Positions 9,404-18,028 of a stretch of 64,000 bases of DNA are shown here, one piece after another. The notes below the pieces were generated by a model. The model had not been told where the DNA came from, ran no database searches, and worked only from the letters and a program-made list of their open reading frames with translations. The position numbers and the translations under genes are program-made. This stretch comes from Falsiroseomonas oleicola (GTDB taxonomy: Bacteria; Pseudomonadota; Alphaproteobacteria; Acetobacterales; Acetobacteraceae), in the NCBI RefSeq assembly GCF_019029495.1, contig NZ_JAERQM010000005.1:124001-188000 (forward strand). The letters run 5' to 3'. The stretch's first letter is position 1. The number at the start of each line of letters is the position of its first letter.

Positions 9404-9430
9404 CCACGCGCAGACCTGGGAGGCGGAACA

Positions 9431-10378
9431 ATGTGGAACTGGCTTCTGAAACGCCTCGGCCAGGTCGTGCCGACGCTGGTGATCCTCTCCTTCCTGATCT
9501 TCGGGCTGCAACAGCTCATGCCCGGCGACCCGGCCATGATCCTGGCCGGGGAGGAGCGCGGCGACCCGCAGGTGCTGGCGCAGATCCGCGCGGAGCTGCG
9601 GCTGGACCAGCCGATCTGGTCGCAATACCTCTACTGGATCGGCAATGTCCTCCAGGGTGATTTCGGCTTTTCCTGGCGCATCCGCATGCCGGTTTCCGAC
9701 CTGATCCTGGAGAAGCTGCCGGTCACGGCGCAGCTTGCCAGCATGGCCTTCATCATCGCGGTGCTGATCGGCGTGCCGCTCGGCATCCTGTCCGCGGTGA
9801 AGAAGGACACGGCCTGGGATTGGGCGGCGAATGGCATCGCGCTGTTCGGCATTTCGACGCCGAACTTCTGGCTCGGCATCATGATGATTCTTTTCTTCAG
9901 TGTGCAGCTCGGGTGGTTGCCGCCCTCCGGCTACGTGCCGCTGTGGGAGGATCCGGTGCAGTCGCTGGCGACGACGATCATGCCGGCCTTTGTGCTCGGC
10001 ACAGGCGTCGCCTCCGTGCTGATGCGCCACACCCGGGCTGCGATGCTGACGGCGCTGAGCCAGGACTATGTCCGCACCGCCCGTGCCAAGGGGCTGACGG
10101 AGCGGGTGGTGGTGTGGAAGCACGCGCTGCGCAATGCGCTGATCCCGGTGGTCACGCTGGGCACCATCGAATTCGGCCGGCTGCTGGCCGGGGCGGTGCT
10201 GACCGAGCAGATCTTCACCATCCCCGGCTTCGGCAAGCTGGTGGTCGATGCGGTGTTCAACCGGGACTATCCGGTGGTGCAGGGCGTGGTGCTGGCCACC
10301 GCGCTGATCTTCGTGGCGCTCAGCCTGCTGGCGGATATTTTGTATATGGCGATCAATCCGAGGCTGCGTCAGGCATGA
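9431..10378 (+). CDS. Peptide-type ABC transporter permease (DppB type)
   Basis: Inner-membrane channel subunit, 315 residues with six predicted helices. The N-terminus WLLKRLGQVVPTLVILSFLIFGL is typical of DppB proteins. The cytoplasmic EAA loop reads DYVRTARAKGLTERVVVWKH, the contact with the ATPases. It ends in ATGA overlap with the DppC-type gene. A REP-like element lies just upstream. Confidence 0.95.
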   Translation: MWNWLLKRLGQVVPTLVILSFLIFGLQQLMPGDPAMILAGEERGDPQVLAQIRAELRLDQPIWSQYLYWIGNVLQGDFGFSWRIRMPVSDLILEKLPVTAQLASMAFIIAVLIGVPLGILSAVKKDTAWDWAANGIALFGISTPNFWLGIMMILFFSVQLGWLPPSGYVPLWEDPVQSLATTIMPAFVLGTGVASVLMRHTRAAMLTALSQDYVRTARAKGLTERVVVWKHALRNALIPVVTLGTIEFGRLLAGAVLTEQIFTIPGFGKLVVDAVFNRDYPVVQGVVLATALIFVALSLLADILYMAINPRLRQA

Positions 10379-11256
10379 GTGCGACCGCAGCCCCTGTCGC
10401 AGTCGCGCGCGGCGAAAGCCCGTCGCGCCGCGCGCTGCGCCGCTTCATCCGCCATCGCCTGGCGCTGGCCGGCTTCCTGGTGGTGCTGACCTTCGTGCTG
10501 GTGGCGATCCTCGCCCCCTGGATCGCGCCCTACGACCCGATCGAGACCAGCTGGTCCCGCATCCGCCGCCCGCCTTCGGAGCTGTACTGGTTCGGCACGG
10601 ATGAGAATGGCCGCGATGTGCTGTCCCGCGTCATCTGGGGCGCCCGGGCCTCGCTGATGGCGGGCGTGGTGTCCGTCATCGGCGCGGTGCTGATCGGCGT
10701 GCCGCTGGGGCTTCTGGCGGGGCTGGCGGGGGGCTGGGTGGATGCGCTGATTTCCCGCATCGCAGATGCCATGCTGTCGATCCCCTTCCTGATCCTGGCC
10801 ATCGCGCTGGCGGCCTTCCTCGGCCCGGCGCTGGAGAATGCGATGCTGGCCATCGCCATCACCGCCAGCCCGGTCTTCGTGCGGCTGGCGCGCGGCATGG
10901 CGCTGGATGCGAAAAGCACGGATTGGGTGGAGGCGGCGCGCTCGCTCGGCAATCCGCCCTGGCGCACCGCCTTCGTCCATGTCCTGCCCAACATCATCCC
11001 GCCCTTGCTGGTGCAGTCCACCCTCTCGATCGCGGAGGCCATCATTGCCGAGGCCTCCCTCAGCTTCCTCGGCCTCGGCCAGCAGCCGCCCTCGCCGAGC
11101 TGGGGCTCCATGCTGAACAGCGCCCAGCGCTTCCTGGAGACGGCGCCCTGGCTGGCCATCGCGCCGGGGGCCGCGATCTTCGTGGTGGTGCTGGCCTTCA
11201 ACCTGATGGGCGATGGCCTGCGGGACGCGCTGGACCCCCGCGCCGACAGGCGCTGA
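10375..11256 (+). CDS. Peptide-type ABC transporter permease (DppC type)
   Basis: Second permease, 293 residues. ATG 10375 overlaps the stop of the DppB-type gene and precedes the family N-terminus (RRALRRFIRHRLALAGF). The segment WFGTDENGRDVLSRVIWGAR is the DppC hallmark, and STDWVEAARSLGNPPWRTAF is the EAA loop. It is the last gene of the operon and faces a convergent gene 12 bases downstream. No clear intrinsic terminator is seen in that short gap. Confidence 0.95.
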   Translation: MSATAAPVAVARGESPSRRALRRFIRHRLALAGFLVVLTFVLVAILAPWIAPYDPIETSWSRIRRPPSELYWFGTDENGRDVLSRVIWGARASLMAGVVSVIGAVLIGVPLGLLAGLAGGWVDALISRIADAMLSIPFLILAIALAAFLGPALENAMLAIAITASPVFVRLARGMALDAKSTDWVEAARSLGNPPWRTAFVHVLPNIIPPLLVQSTLSIAEAIIAEASLSFLGLGQQPPSPSWGSMLNSAQRFLETAPWLAIAPGAAIFVVVLAFNLMGDGLRDALDPRADRR

Positions 11257-11268
11257 GGGTCTAGGCTT

Positions 11269-11811
11269 TCAGCGATCGCTCCAATCCATGCCGGTAATCT
11301 GGATTCGGGTGATGCCGCTGAAGGTGATCGTCTCGCCAAACAGGACGAGGCTGCCTTGCCTGTACGGCGTCTGAATCTGGTTGGGCTCCAGCGAGAAAGG
11401 GGAGGCAGGGTGGGGCGGGCCAGGCAGGCCCATCTTGGCCGAGGCCTCCTTCAGGGCCTCAAGCACGCTCCCCGCGGGCAGACCGGTCAGGTCAAGCGTC
11501 AGGCTGTTGAAATGGCCCACGCCTGGGTAGATTTTCCCGGCGGCGAAATCCAGGTTGCCATCGCCGGGGCGCCAGACGGCGTTGTAGTCCGTGCCGGTCG
11601 GGGTGGCGGTGGTGTTGGTGACCTGCGGTGCATCCTCGTCGCTCAGCGGCGCGTCCTCGCCGGCCGGCGGGGCATTGCCGGTATCGATCGGGGGCGGCAT
11701 CGTCTCGGCCGCCACGCCCGTCTGGTCGTGGAACAGGGTCATGCCGCCGCTCACGCCTGACAGGTCCTCGGCATTGAGGGGACGAGGGGCAGGGTGATCC
11801 TTGGGCGGCAT
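11269..11811 (-). CDS. Hypothetical secreted protein with VSGG leader, relative of the RTX protein at 1890
   Basis: A 180-residue protein of unknown function. ATG 11811 is chosen because GGAAG stands 6 bases before it. Residues about 12-23 read LNAEDLSGVSGG, the same leader-like motif as in the RTX protein at 1890-2678. VWRPGDGN in the middle and the end ETITFSGITRIQITG also align with that protein, but the RTX nonapeptide block is missing. A family of double-glycine-led exported proteins is a reasonable inference. No dedicated exporter or peptidase gene is adjacent. Confidence 0.65.
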   Translation of the reverse strand: MPPKDHPAPRPLNAEDLSGVSGGMTLFHDQTGVAAETMPPPIDTGNAPPAGEDAPLSDEDAPQVTNTTATPTGTDYNAVWRPGDGNLDFAAGKIYPGVGHFNSLTLDLTGLPAGSVLEALKEASAKMGLPGPPHPASPFSLEPNQIQTPYRQGSLVLFGETITFSGITRIQITGMDWSDR

Positions 11812-11992
11812 CGGATTCTTCCAGGTTATTGCGGGGGAGGCCTGCAGCCTCCGGACCAGCGGCGGCCTGCGCATTGTATGCGGATGAAGCGGCGGGCCAA
11901 CAATCACATTCCCCTATCGGCACCATCGGAAGGCCCTTGGGCTGCTTTCCTCTCTTGATCCGGCGCCCCCGCGCGGCGATCTCTGTGCCGCC

Positions 11993-12112
11993 ATGGCCCG
12001 ACCCCCGAAGATCCTGCTGCCCACCCTGCCGGCCCCCGCGCGACGCATCGCCGGCTTCTGGCTGCTGACGCTCAGCCTCTGGCTGGCCAGCGCCGTCGCG
12101 CTGTTCCGCTGA
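11993..12112 (+). CDS. 39-residue putative single-pass membrane peptide
   Basis: A very short frame, MARPPKILLPTLPAPARRIA followed by a hydrophobic helix of about 20 residues (GFWLLTLSLWLASAVALF). Its stop overlaps the ATG of the XpaC-like gene (TGATG at 12110-12114), the same arrangement that joins the later genes of this group, which favours a real translated leader gene. No strong ribosome-binding site is visible. Function is unknown, and it might only be a translational-coupling device. Confidence 0.45.
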   Translation: MARPPKILLPTLPAPARRIAGFWLLTLSLWLASAVALFR

Positions 12113-12900
12113 TGTCGGATCAGCGCCCCGGCCAGCCGCCCATCTGGCAGAACGACCCCTGGCGCGGCGCACGCGCCAAGGCGGAGGGGGCCTTCAGCCA
12201 TTTCCGCAACGGCACCCGCGGGCTGCTGCTGCCGCTGTTCACCTGGCCGCTGCTGTTCGACGTGGTGGTGGAGGTGGTGCGTGGGAACACGCGCGGCCTG
12301 GTCGCCGCCGGCCTCGGCATCCTGCTGCCGATCCTGGCGGTGCGCATCCTGCGGCGCGGCCGGCGCGGCGATACGCGGCGCGCGGCGGTGCTGGTGGCGG
12401 TGGCGACCGGCCTGGTCGCGCTGCTCGGCGCGAACATGGCCATGCCCATCCCCCTGATCCTGGCCGCTGGCGCCTGGCTCGGCACCCGGCTGCTGTATGA
12501 CGGTGCGCAGGTGGAGGTGGACCCACCCGCACCCGCCGTGCCCCCGCCGCCGCCCGGCCCGCTGGAGGAGGCGCGCATCCGCCTCGCCCGGGTCACGGCA
12601 GAGCCGCGCATGGCCGGCATCGCCCAGGCGATGGATGCGGTGCTGGATGACCTGGAGGCGCGGCCGGACCGGCTGCCTTTGGCCCGCCGCTTCCTGGCCG
12701 TGCATCTGGATGGGCTGGACCGCATCGCCCAGCGCCTGGCCGCCGGCGCCGAGCCGCCGGCCAGCCTGCCGCAACTGCTGACGGATATGCAGACCGCCGC
12801 CGACGAACTGCGCACGAAGCTGCGCGCTGAGGAAAGCGTGGCGCTGGATATCCAGGTGAAGGTGCTGGCCGAAAGGCTGCGCCAGGAGGGTTACGCATGA
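12112..12900 (+). CDS. XpaC-like protein (5-bromo-4-chloroindolyl phosphate hydrolysis family)
   Basis: A 262-residue protein with two to three hydrophobic segments in residues about 40-130 and a soluble helical C-terminal half. The pattern matches the XpaC family, whose genes commonly stand directly before telA genes, as here. The stop overlaps the telA-like ATG (ATGA). The family name comes from an indirect phenotype in Bacillus; the real activity is not known. A membrane-associated partner of the TelA protein is the plausible role. Confidence 0.75.
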   Translation: MSDQRPGQPPIWQNDPWRGARAKAEGAFSHFRNGTRGLLLPLFTWPLLFDVVVEVVRGNTRGLVAAGLGILLPILAVRILRRGRRGDTRRAAVLVAVATGLVALLGANMAMPIPLILAAGAWLGTRLLYDGAQVEVDPPAPAVPPPPPGPLEEARIRLARVTAEPRMAGIAQAMDAVLDDLEARPDRLPLARRFLAVHLDGLDRIAQRLAAGAEPPASLPQLLTDMQTAADELRTKLRAEESVALDIQVKVLAERLRQEGYA

Positions 12901-14084
12901 GCACGACCAAGCCGAACAGCCCGAAGCCCTATGGCACGCCGAAGCCGGAAGTGATCCTGGAACCTGCCGCACCCAGCCCCATGGCCACCGCCCAGGCCGC
13001 CGCCGAGCGCGACCTTTCCGAAGCCGCGCCGGCCGGCGCGGCGGTGCCGGATGCGCTGATCGGCGAATTGGCGCAGCAGATCGACATTTCCGACCCCGGC
13101 TCCATCCTGCGCTTTGGCCAGCAGACCCAGACCCAGGCCCAGGCCGCGGCGGATGCCATGCTGGAAGGCGCGCGCAACCAGGAGACGGGGGAGGCGGGCC
13201 GCACGCTGGCCAGCCTGTTGCAGACCCTGCGCGGCTTCGACGTGACGAAGCTGGACGAACGCCCCGGATTTCTCGCCCGCATCTTTACCAAGGCGGGCGC
13301 CGAGGTGACCGAGATCATCGGCCGCTATGAGACGGTGAAGGGCCAGATCGAGGGCATCGGCGACAAGCTCGACACCCATCGTACCCGCCTGCTGGAAGAC
13401 GTGGAGCGGCTGGAGCGGCTGTACCAGGCAACGCTCGAATGGTTCCACGCGTTGGGCACCCATGTGCAGGCCGGCGAGGAGGTGCTGCGCAAGACCGATG
13501 CCGAGGCGATCCCCGCCATGGAAGCGGCCGTCGCCAATTCCACCGACGACCTGGCACCCCAGAAGCTGCGCGACCTGCGCGGCGCGCGGGATGAGTTGGA
13601 CCGCCGCGTGCACGACCTGCGCCTGACGCGCCAGGTGGCGATGCAGGCGCTGCCCTCGATCCGGCTGATCCAGGAAAACGACAAGGCGCTGGCCAGCAAG
13701 ATTCACTCGGTGCTGGCCAATACTGTGCCGCTCTGGCGCCAGCAGCTGGCCCAGGCGCTGGCCATCCACCGGATGCGGGAAGCCGGCCAGGCGGTGAAAT
13801 CCGCCACCGACCTGACCAACCAGCTTCTGACCGCCAATGCCGAGACGTTGCGGCGGGGCAATCTGGAGGCGCGGACCGAGCTGGAACGCGGCGTCTTCGA
13901 CCTCGCCGCCGTGCAGAAGGCGAATGCCGCGCTGGTCTCCACCATCGAGGACAGTCTGCGCATCGCCGACGAGGCCCGCGGCCAGCGCCTGCGCGCGGCG
14001 GAGGAGCTGGAGAAGCTGGAGGGCGATATCCGCCGCGCCCTGAAGGCGGCCAAGCCGCCGGCGCCGGCGCCGCGCCCGGTCTGA
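12897..14084 (+). CDS. telA: Toxic anion resistance protein, TelA family
   Basis: A 395-residue, helix-rich soluble protein of the TelA/KlaA family, linked to tellurite resistance in plasmid RK2 and in Firmicutes. Family features include the DISDPGSILRFGQQ opening of the conserved region (about residue 62) and the long coiled-coil middle with LRDLRGARDELDRRVHDLRL. It overlaps the XpaC-like gene by 4 bases and the following hydrolase by 1 base (TGATG). The molecular mechanism is not established, and resistance to tellurite in this organism is inference. Confidence 0.88.
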   Translation: MSTTKPNSPKPYGTPKPEVILEPAAPSPMATAQAAAERDLSEAAPAGAAVPDALIGELAQQIDISDPGSILRFGQQTQTQAQAAADAMLEGARNQETGEAGRTLASLLQTLRGFDVTKLDERPGFLARIFTKAGAEVTEIIGRYETVKGQIEGIGDKLDTHRTRLLEDVERLERLYQATLEWFHALGTHVQAGEEVLRKTDAEAIPAMEAAVANSTDDLAPQKLRDLRGARDELDRRVHDLRLTRQVAMQALPSIRLIQENDKALASKIHSVLANTVPLWRQQLAQALAIHRMREAGQAVKSATDLTNQLLTANAETLRRGNLEARTELERGVFDLAAVQKANAALVSTIEDSLRIADEARGQRLRAAEELEKLEGDIRRALKAAKPPAPAPRPV

Positions 14085-14939
14085 TGCTGCGCCGCGACCT
14101 GCTGGCGCTGGGCGCGCTGGCCGTCCTGCCGGGCGCCGCGCGCGCCCAGCCGCCGGAAATGTTCGAGATGGCGGAGGCGGCCGGCGAGCCCGGCCCGATG
14201 CGGGTCTTCCTGCATCGCCCCGCCGATTGGCGGCGGGAGGGGCGGGCGATCATCGTGCTGCATGGCCTGCAGCGCGATGCCGACCGCTACCTCGCGCAAT
14301 GGGTGCCGCAGGCGGAGGCCGCCAACCTGCTGCTGGTCGCGCCGGAATTCTCGCGCGCCAAGTTCCCGACCGTCGCCTCCTACAACTGGGGCAATGTGGT
14401 CACGCAGGACCTTGCGCCGAACCCGCCGGAGGCCTGGACCTTTGGCGTCATCGACCGGGTCTGGGATGCGGTGCGCGCCCATACCGGCAGCACGCGGGAC
14501 AGCTTCGCGCTGTTCGGCCATTCGGCCGGCGCGCAATTCGTCCATCGCTACCTGATGCTGGCGGAGACCAGCCGGGCCGAGGCGATCATCACCGCCAATG
14601 CGGGCTCCTACACCATGCCGGTGCGCAACGTGGCCTTCCCTTTCGGGCTTGGCGGCCTTGATGTGCCTGATGCAAGGCTGGCGGCGGCCTTCGCGCGGCC
14701 CGTTACGGTGCTGCTCGGCGCCGATGACGTGGACCCCAACCACCGCTCCATCCCACGCCAGCCCGGCGCCATCGCCCAGGGGCCACCGCCTGGCGCGCGG
14801 CCTGCGCTTCTATGCCGAGGCGCGCGGCGCCGCCGCGCGGCTGGGCGTGCCCTTTCGGTGGCGGCTGGAGACGGTGCCGGGGGTTGGCCACGACAATGGC
14901 GGCATGGCCCAGCGGGCGGCGGCGATCGCGGCTGGCTGA
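14084..14939 (+). pseudogene. Secreted alpha/beta hydrolase with a frameshift
   Basis: The frame from ATG 14084 gives a signal peptide (MLRRDLLALGALAVLPGAARA) and an alpha/beta-hydrolase core with AIIVLHGLQRDADRY and nucleophile motif FGHSAGAQ. It then leaves the family pattern at a GGGG run (14779-14782). Removing one G restores QGHRLARGLRFYAEARGAAA and then ETVPGVGHDNGGMAQRA, with the expected catalytic His, ending at 14939. As written, the original frame instead runs on to 15139 with nonsense. A one-base insertion, real or a sequencing error, is the simplest reading. It ends the XpaC-TelA overlap group. Confidence 0.75.
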
Positions 14940-14946
14940 CCCGGCC

Positions 14947-15438
14947 CTATTCCTCCAGATGCAGCACCGTGGCCCGCAGGTGGAGGCGCGGCAGGCCGCT
15001 TTGCCGCCATAGCGGCGGGATGATGGCGGTGCGCTCGGTCCCGGCCGGCAACAGTTGCAGCGTGATCAGTTGGCTTGCCATATGGCGTGACGCGGTGGGC
15101 ATGGGCACCCGTGCCACGCCGTTCCTCTCGATGCGGTAGATCGGCGCCGGCGCTGCCTCCCGCAGCGTCAGGAAGGCGTAGCCTTCCGAGAATTCAACCC
15201 GCGCCACCAGCTGCGCCGGCTGGCCATTCAGGATCAGGGTGACCTGCCCCTCGCAGCCAGGTCCAGCCGGGTCCGGCTGCGTGCAGGTGAAGGCGCCGCG
15301 CGCCAGCACGGTGCCGATGGCGCGGTCGGTCTGTTCAAGCTGCACGCCAAGGCGGCCAGGCATCTTCTGGGCGGCGGTCGGCGCCGGGACGGCCACCGCA
15401 GCGGCCAGAACCGAGACCATGCTCAGCTTGCGGATCAT
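14947..15438 (-). CDS. Hypothetical periplasmic protein
   Basis: A 163-residue protein with a Sec signal peptide (about 1-23, ending PAPTAAQ) and a mature part of mixed strands. Two cysteines (FTCTQPDPAGPGCEG) may form a disulfide. No family recognised. It is convergent with the hydrolase frame and divergent from the Bug receptor gene, with a 133-base shared upstream region. Confidence 0.65.
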   Translation of the reverse strand: MIRKLSMVSVLAAAVAVPAPTAAQKMPGRLGVQLEQTDRAIGTVLARGAFTCTQPDPAGPGCEGQVTLILNGQPAQLVARVEFSEGYAFLTLREAAPAPIYRIERNGVARVPMPTASRHMASQLITLQLLPAGTERTAIIPPLWRQSGLPRLHLRATVLHLEE

Positions 15439-15571
15439 GCAACGAGTCCCTCGCAGTCGGGGAAGCAGTCTGCACGTCGGCGTCGCGGCGAACCAGGGTG
15501 CAGGCCACTGTTGCGCCCGCCGCCGCGGCCGGGCCTAATCCCGGCCAAGAACGATCAGGGAGGAAAAGACC

Positions 15572-16543
15572 ATGTCGCATCTCACGCGTCGCGTGCTGCT
15601 GGGCGGTGCCGCCATGCTCGCGGCGCCCGCCCTCCGCGCGCAGCCGGCCTGGCCATCCGGCCCCATCCGCATCGTCCCGCCCTTTCCGCCCGGTGGCAGC
15701 ACCGATGCGCTGGCGCGGCTGCTCCAGCCCCATCTGATGCGCAGCCTGGGCGTGAATGTGGTGGTGGAGAACCGGCCGGGTGCCTCGGGGGCCATCGGCA
15801 CGGCCGGCGTGGCGCGCAGCGCGCCGGATGGGAATAGCTGGGTGCTGGTCTTCGACACCCATGCGGTGAATCCCTCCCTCATCCCGAATATCGGCTTCGA
15901 CACGGAAAAGGACATGACGCCGCTGCTGCTGTTCGGCACCGCGCCCATGGTGCTGACCGCGCATCGCACGCGGCCCTTCAAGACCTTCGCCGAAATGGCG
16001 GATGCCGCAAAGGCGAGGCCGGATACGCTGACCTATGGCAGCATCGGCAATGGCTCCCTGGCGCATCTGACCATGGCGCTGGTGGCCAAGGCGGCCGGGC
16101 TGCAACTGGTGCATGTGCCCTATCGCGGCGGCGGCCCGCTGGCGGTGGCCTCCGTGGCCGGGGAGGTCGACATGCCCATCGCCACCCGCCCCGCCATCGG
16201 CGTGCATATCGACAGTGGGGCCCTGGTTCCGCTGGCGCAGACGGGCGCCACGCGCTCCCCCTCCATGCCCGATATCCCGACCCTGGCCGAGGTCGGCGTG
16301 CCCGGCATCGATGCCCGTGCCTTCTGGGGCTTCCTCGGCCCGGCCGGCATTCCCGCGCCGATCAAGCAGCGCATGGAGGCCGCGTTGCGGGAAGCGCTGG
16401 CGATTCCGGAGATCAGGCAGCGCGTGCTGACACTTGGCATCGACCTGGACCCGAAGGGGGAGGCGGAGTTCGGCCCCTTCCTCTCGACCCAGATCGCCAC
16501 CTGGGGCCGCGTGGTGCGGGAGAACAATATCCGACCGGATTAG
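15572..16543 (+). CDS. Bug/TctC family tripartite tricarboxylate transporter substrate-binding protein
   Basis: Periplasmic receptor of 323 residues. A twin-arginine-like leader (MSHLTRRVLLGGAAMLAAPA) is followed by WPSGPIRIVPPFPPGGSTDA, the Bug-family opening, and ENRPGASGAIGTAGVA, the second hallmark. These proteins bind small carboxylates or amides. No TctA/TctB membrane genes are near, as is usual for orphan Bug proteins in Acetobacteraceae and Burkholderiales. The ligand is unknown. Confidence 0.93.
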   Translation: MSHLTRRVLLGGAAMLAAPALRAQPAWPSGPIRIVPPFPPGGSTDALARLLQPHLMRSLGVNVVVENRPGASGAIGTAGVARSAPDGNSWVLVFDTHAVNPSLIPNIGFDTEKDMTPLLLFGTAPMVLTAHRTRPFKTFAEMADAAKARPDTLTYGSIGNGSLAHLTMALVAKAAGLQLVHVPYRGGGPLAVASVAGEVDMPIATRPAIGVHIDSGALVPLAQTGATRSPSMPDIPTLAEVGVPGIDARAFWGFLGPAGIPAPIKQRMEAALREALAIPEIRQRVLTLGIDLDPKGEAEFGPFLSTQIATWGRVVRENNIRPD

Positions 16544-16551
16544 CCGCCGGC

Positions 16552-17844
16552 TCAGAAGGCCATCAGGTTCTCCCGGAACGTCCTGTGCGGATAGTCGCGC
16601 CGGGTCAGGCCCCGGCGTTGCAGTTCCGGCACCAGCCCGTCGCAGATCTCGGCGATGTAGCGGCGGGTGAAATCGGCATGGACGATCAGGAAGCCGTCGC
16701 CGCCGGCCTCCTGCATCGCCTCCTCCATCATCCCCGCCACCTGGTCCACCGTGCCGGTGAAGCGGATGCCGAGTTCGGCATTCATCGCCAATTGGCGCGG
16801 CGTGCGGCCGGTGAAGCTGTCGACCATCGACTGGTGGCCGTTGCTCACCAGCTTGGGCAGCGGCTCATCCAGCGGAAACTGCGCGAAATCGATGCCGCTG
16901 AGGCGGGAGAGGGAGGCGAGGTGCTGGTCGCGGTGCGTTGCCACGTCGCGTTCCAGGATGCGCCGCCGCTCCTCCGCCGCTTCCGCCGTGTGGTCGACCA
17001 GCGGGTCGATCAGGAACAGCACCTTGATCCCATCCGGGTCGCGGCCGAGCGCCACGGCGTCCTGCCGGATGCGCTCCCGCGTCGCCTTCATCGAGCCGAC
17101 GTCGCGCACCGCGGTGATGATGGTGTCCGACCAGCGCGCGGCGAACCGCCGGCCGCGGGAGGATCCGCCCGCCTGGCACAGCACCGGCCGAACCTGCGGC
17201 GAGCGCGGCGCGCTCAGCGGGCCGCGGGAACTGTGGTAGCGGCCCTGGTAGTTGATGGCATGCACCTTGCTGCCATCGGCGAACATCGGCGCGTCCCGGT
17301 CCAGCACCATCGCATCCGGGTCCCAGCTTTCCCAAAGCTGCGTCACGATCTCGGCGAATTCGTCGGCGCGGTCGTAGCGCTCGTCATGCTCGATCTGGCG
17401 GTCCATGCCGTAATTCTGCGCGCCGCCGTCATTGCTGCCGGTCACCATGTTCCAGCCGGCGCGGCCCTCCGTCACATGGTCCAGCGAGTTCATCAGCCGG
17501 GCCAGCAGGAAGGGCGGGTATTCGGTGGTGGACATCGTCGTCACCAGCCCGATTCGCTTCGTGGCGGCGGCCATGTAGGGCACCAGCACCGCCGGATCGA
17601 GCTTCGGCGTCGCCATGGCGTATTTCAGATAGGCGTCATGCGTGCCCTGGTAGGTGTAGGGGACGTTGCAGCTATCCTCCATCATCACATAGTCGAAGCC
17701 CGCGCGTTCCATGGACTTCGCCAGGTCCACGAACAGGTCGGGCATCATCCAGCGGGACTGGTCGCCGGCCCAGTCATAGCGCCAGGCCTTGGGGCCATAG
17801 CCGCGGGAGACGAACCAGGCGAGGTGGAAGGGGGCGCAGACCAT
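16552..17844 (-). CDS. LLM-class flavin-dependent monooxygenase (NtaA/SnaA/DszA type)
   Basis: A 430-residue member of the bacterial luciferase-like family that uses reduced FMN from a partner reductase. The start ATG 17844 is chosen because GAGAGG lies 6 bases before it. Another ATG at 17850 touches that site directly. The opening FHLAWFVSRGYGPKAWRYDW, DYVMMEDSCNVPYTYQG and the internal GWNMVTGSNDGGAQNYGMD are characteristic of the NtaA/DszA branch. The substrate might be an aminopolycarboxylate or a sulfur or nitrogen heterocycle; this cannot be told from sequence. The adjacent Bug receptor is convergent. Confidence 0.9.
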   Translation of the reverse strand: MVCAPFHLAWFVSRGYGPKAWRYDWAGDQSRWMMPDLFVDLAKSMERAGFDYVMMEDSCNVPYTYQGTHDAYLKYAMATPKLDPAVLVPYMAAATKRIGLVTTMSTTEYPPFLLARLMNSLDHVTEGRAGWNMVTGSNDGGAQNYGMDRQIEHDERYDRADEFAEIVTQLWESWDPDAMVLDRDAPMFADGSKVHAINYQGRYHSSRGPLSAPRSPQVRPVLCQAGGSSRGRRFAARWSDTIITAVRDVGSMKATRERIRQDAVALGRDPDGIKVLFLIDPLVDHTAEAAEERRRILERDVATHRDQHLASLSRLSGIDFAQFPLDEPLPKLVSNGHQSMVDSFTGRTPRQLAMNAELGIRFTGTVDQVAGMMEEAMQEAGGDGFLIVHADFTRRYIAEICDGLVPELQRRGLTRRDYPHRTFRENLMAF

Positions 17845-18028
17845 CGGCATCCTCTCGGTGGAAAGGCGGCTGGCAGGTCCTGGCCCAGGGCAGGCGCTTG
17901 TGGGATGCGCCTTGGATGCCGAGTGCAATGAATGTCGCCGGTCCTGTCAAGCGGGCCGCCGCCGGATCGCGCCATTGGCCCGCCTGGGGCCGCCTGTGCT
18001 AGGCTTGGGGCGAAGGAGCTTGTTGGCC

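Noticed and set aside
15520-15536. AGGCCACTGTTGC before the Bug receptor gene as a sigma-54 promoter
   Set aside because: GG and GC are separated by 8 bases and the flanks do not fit.
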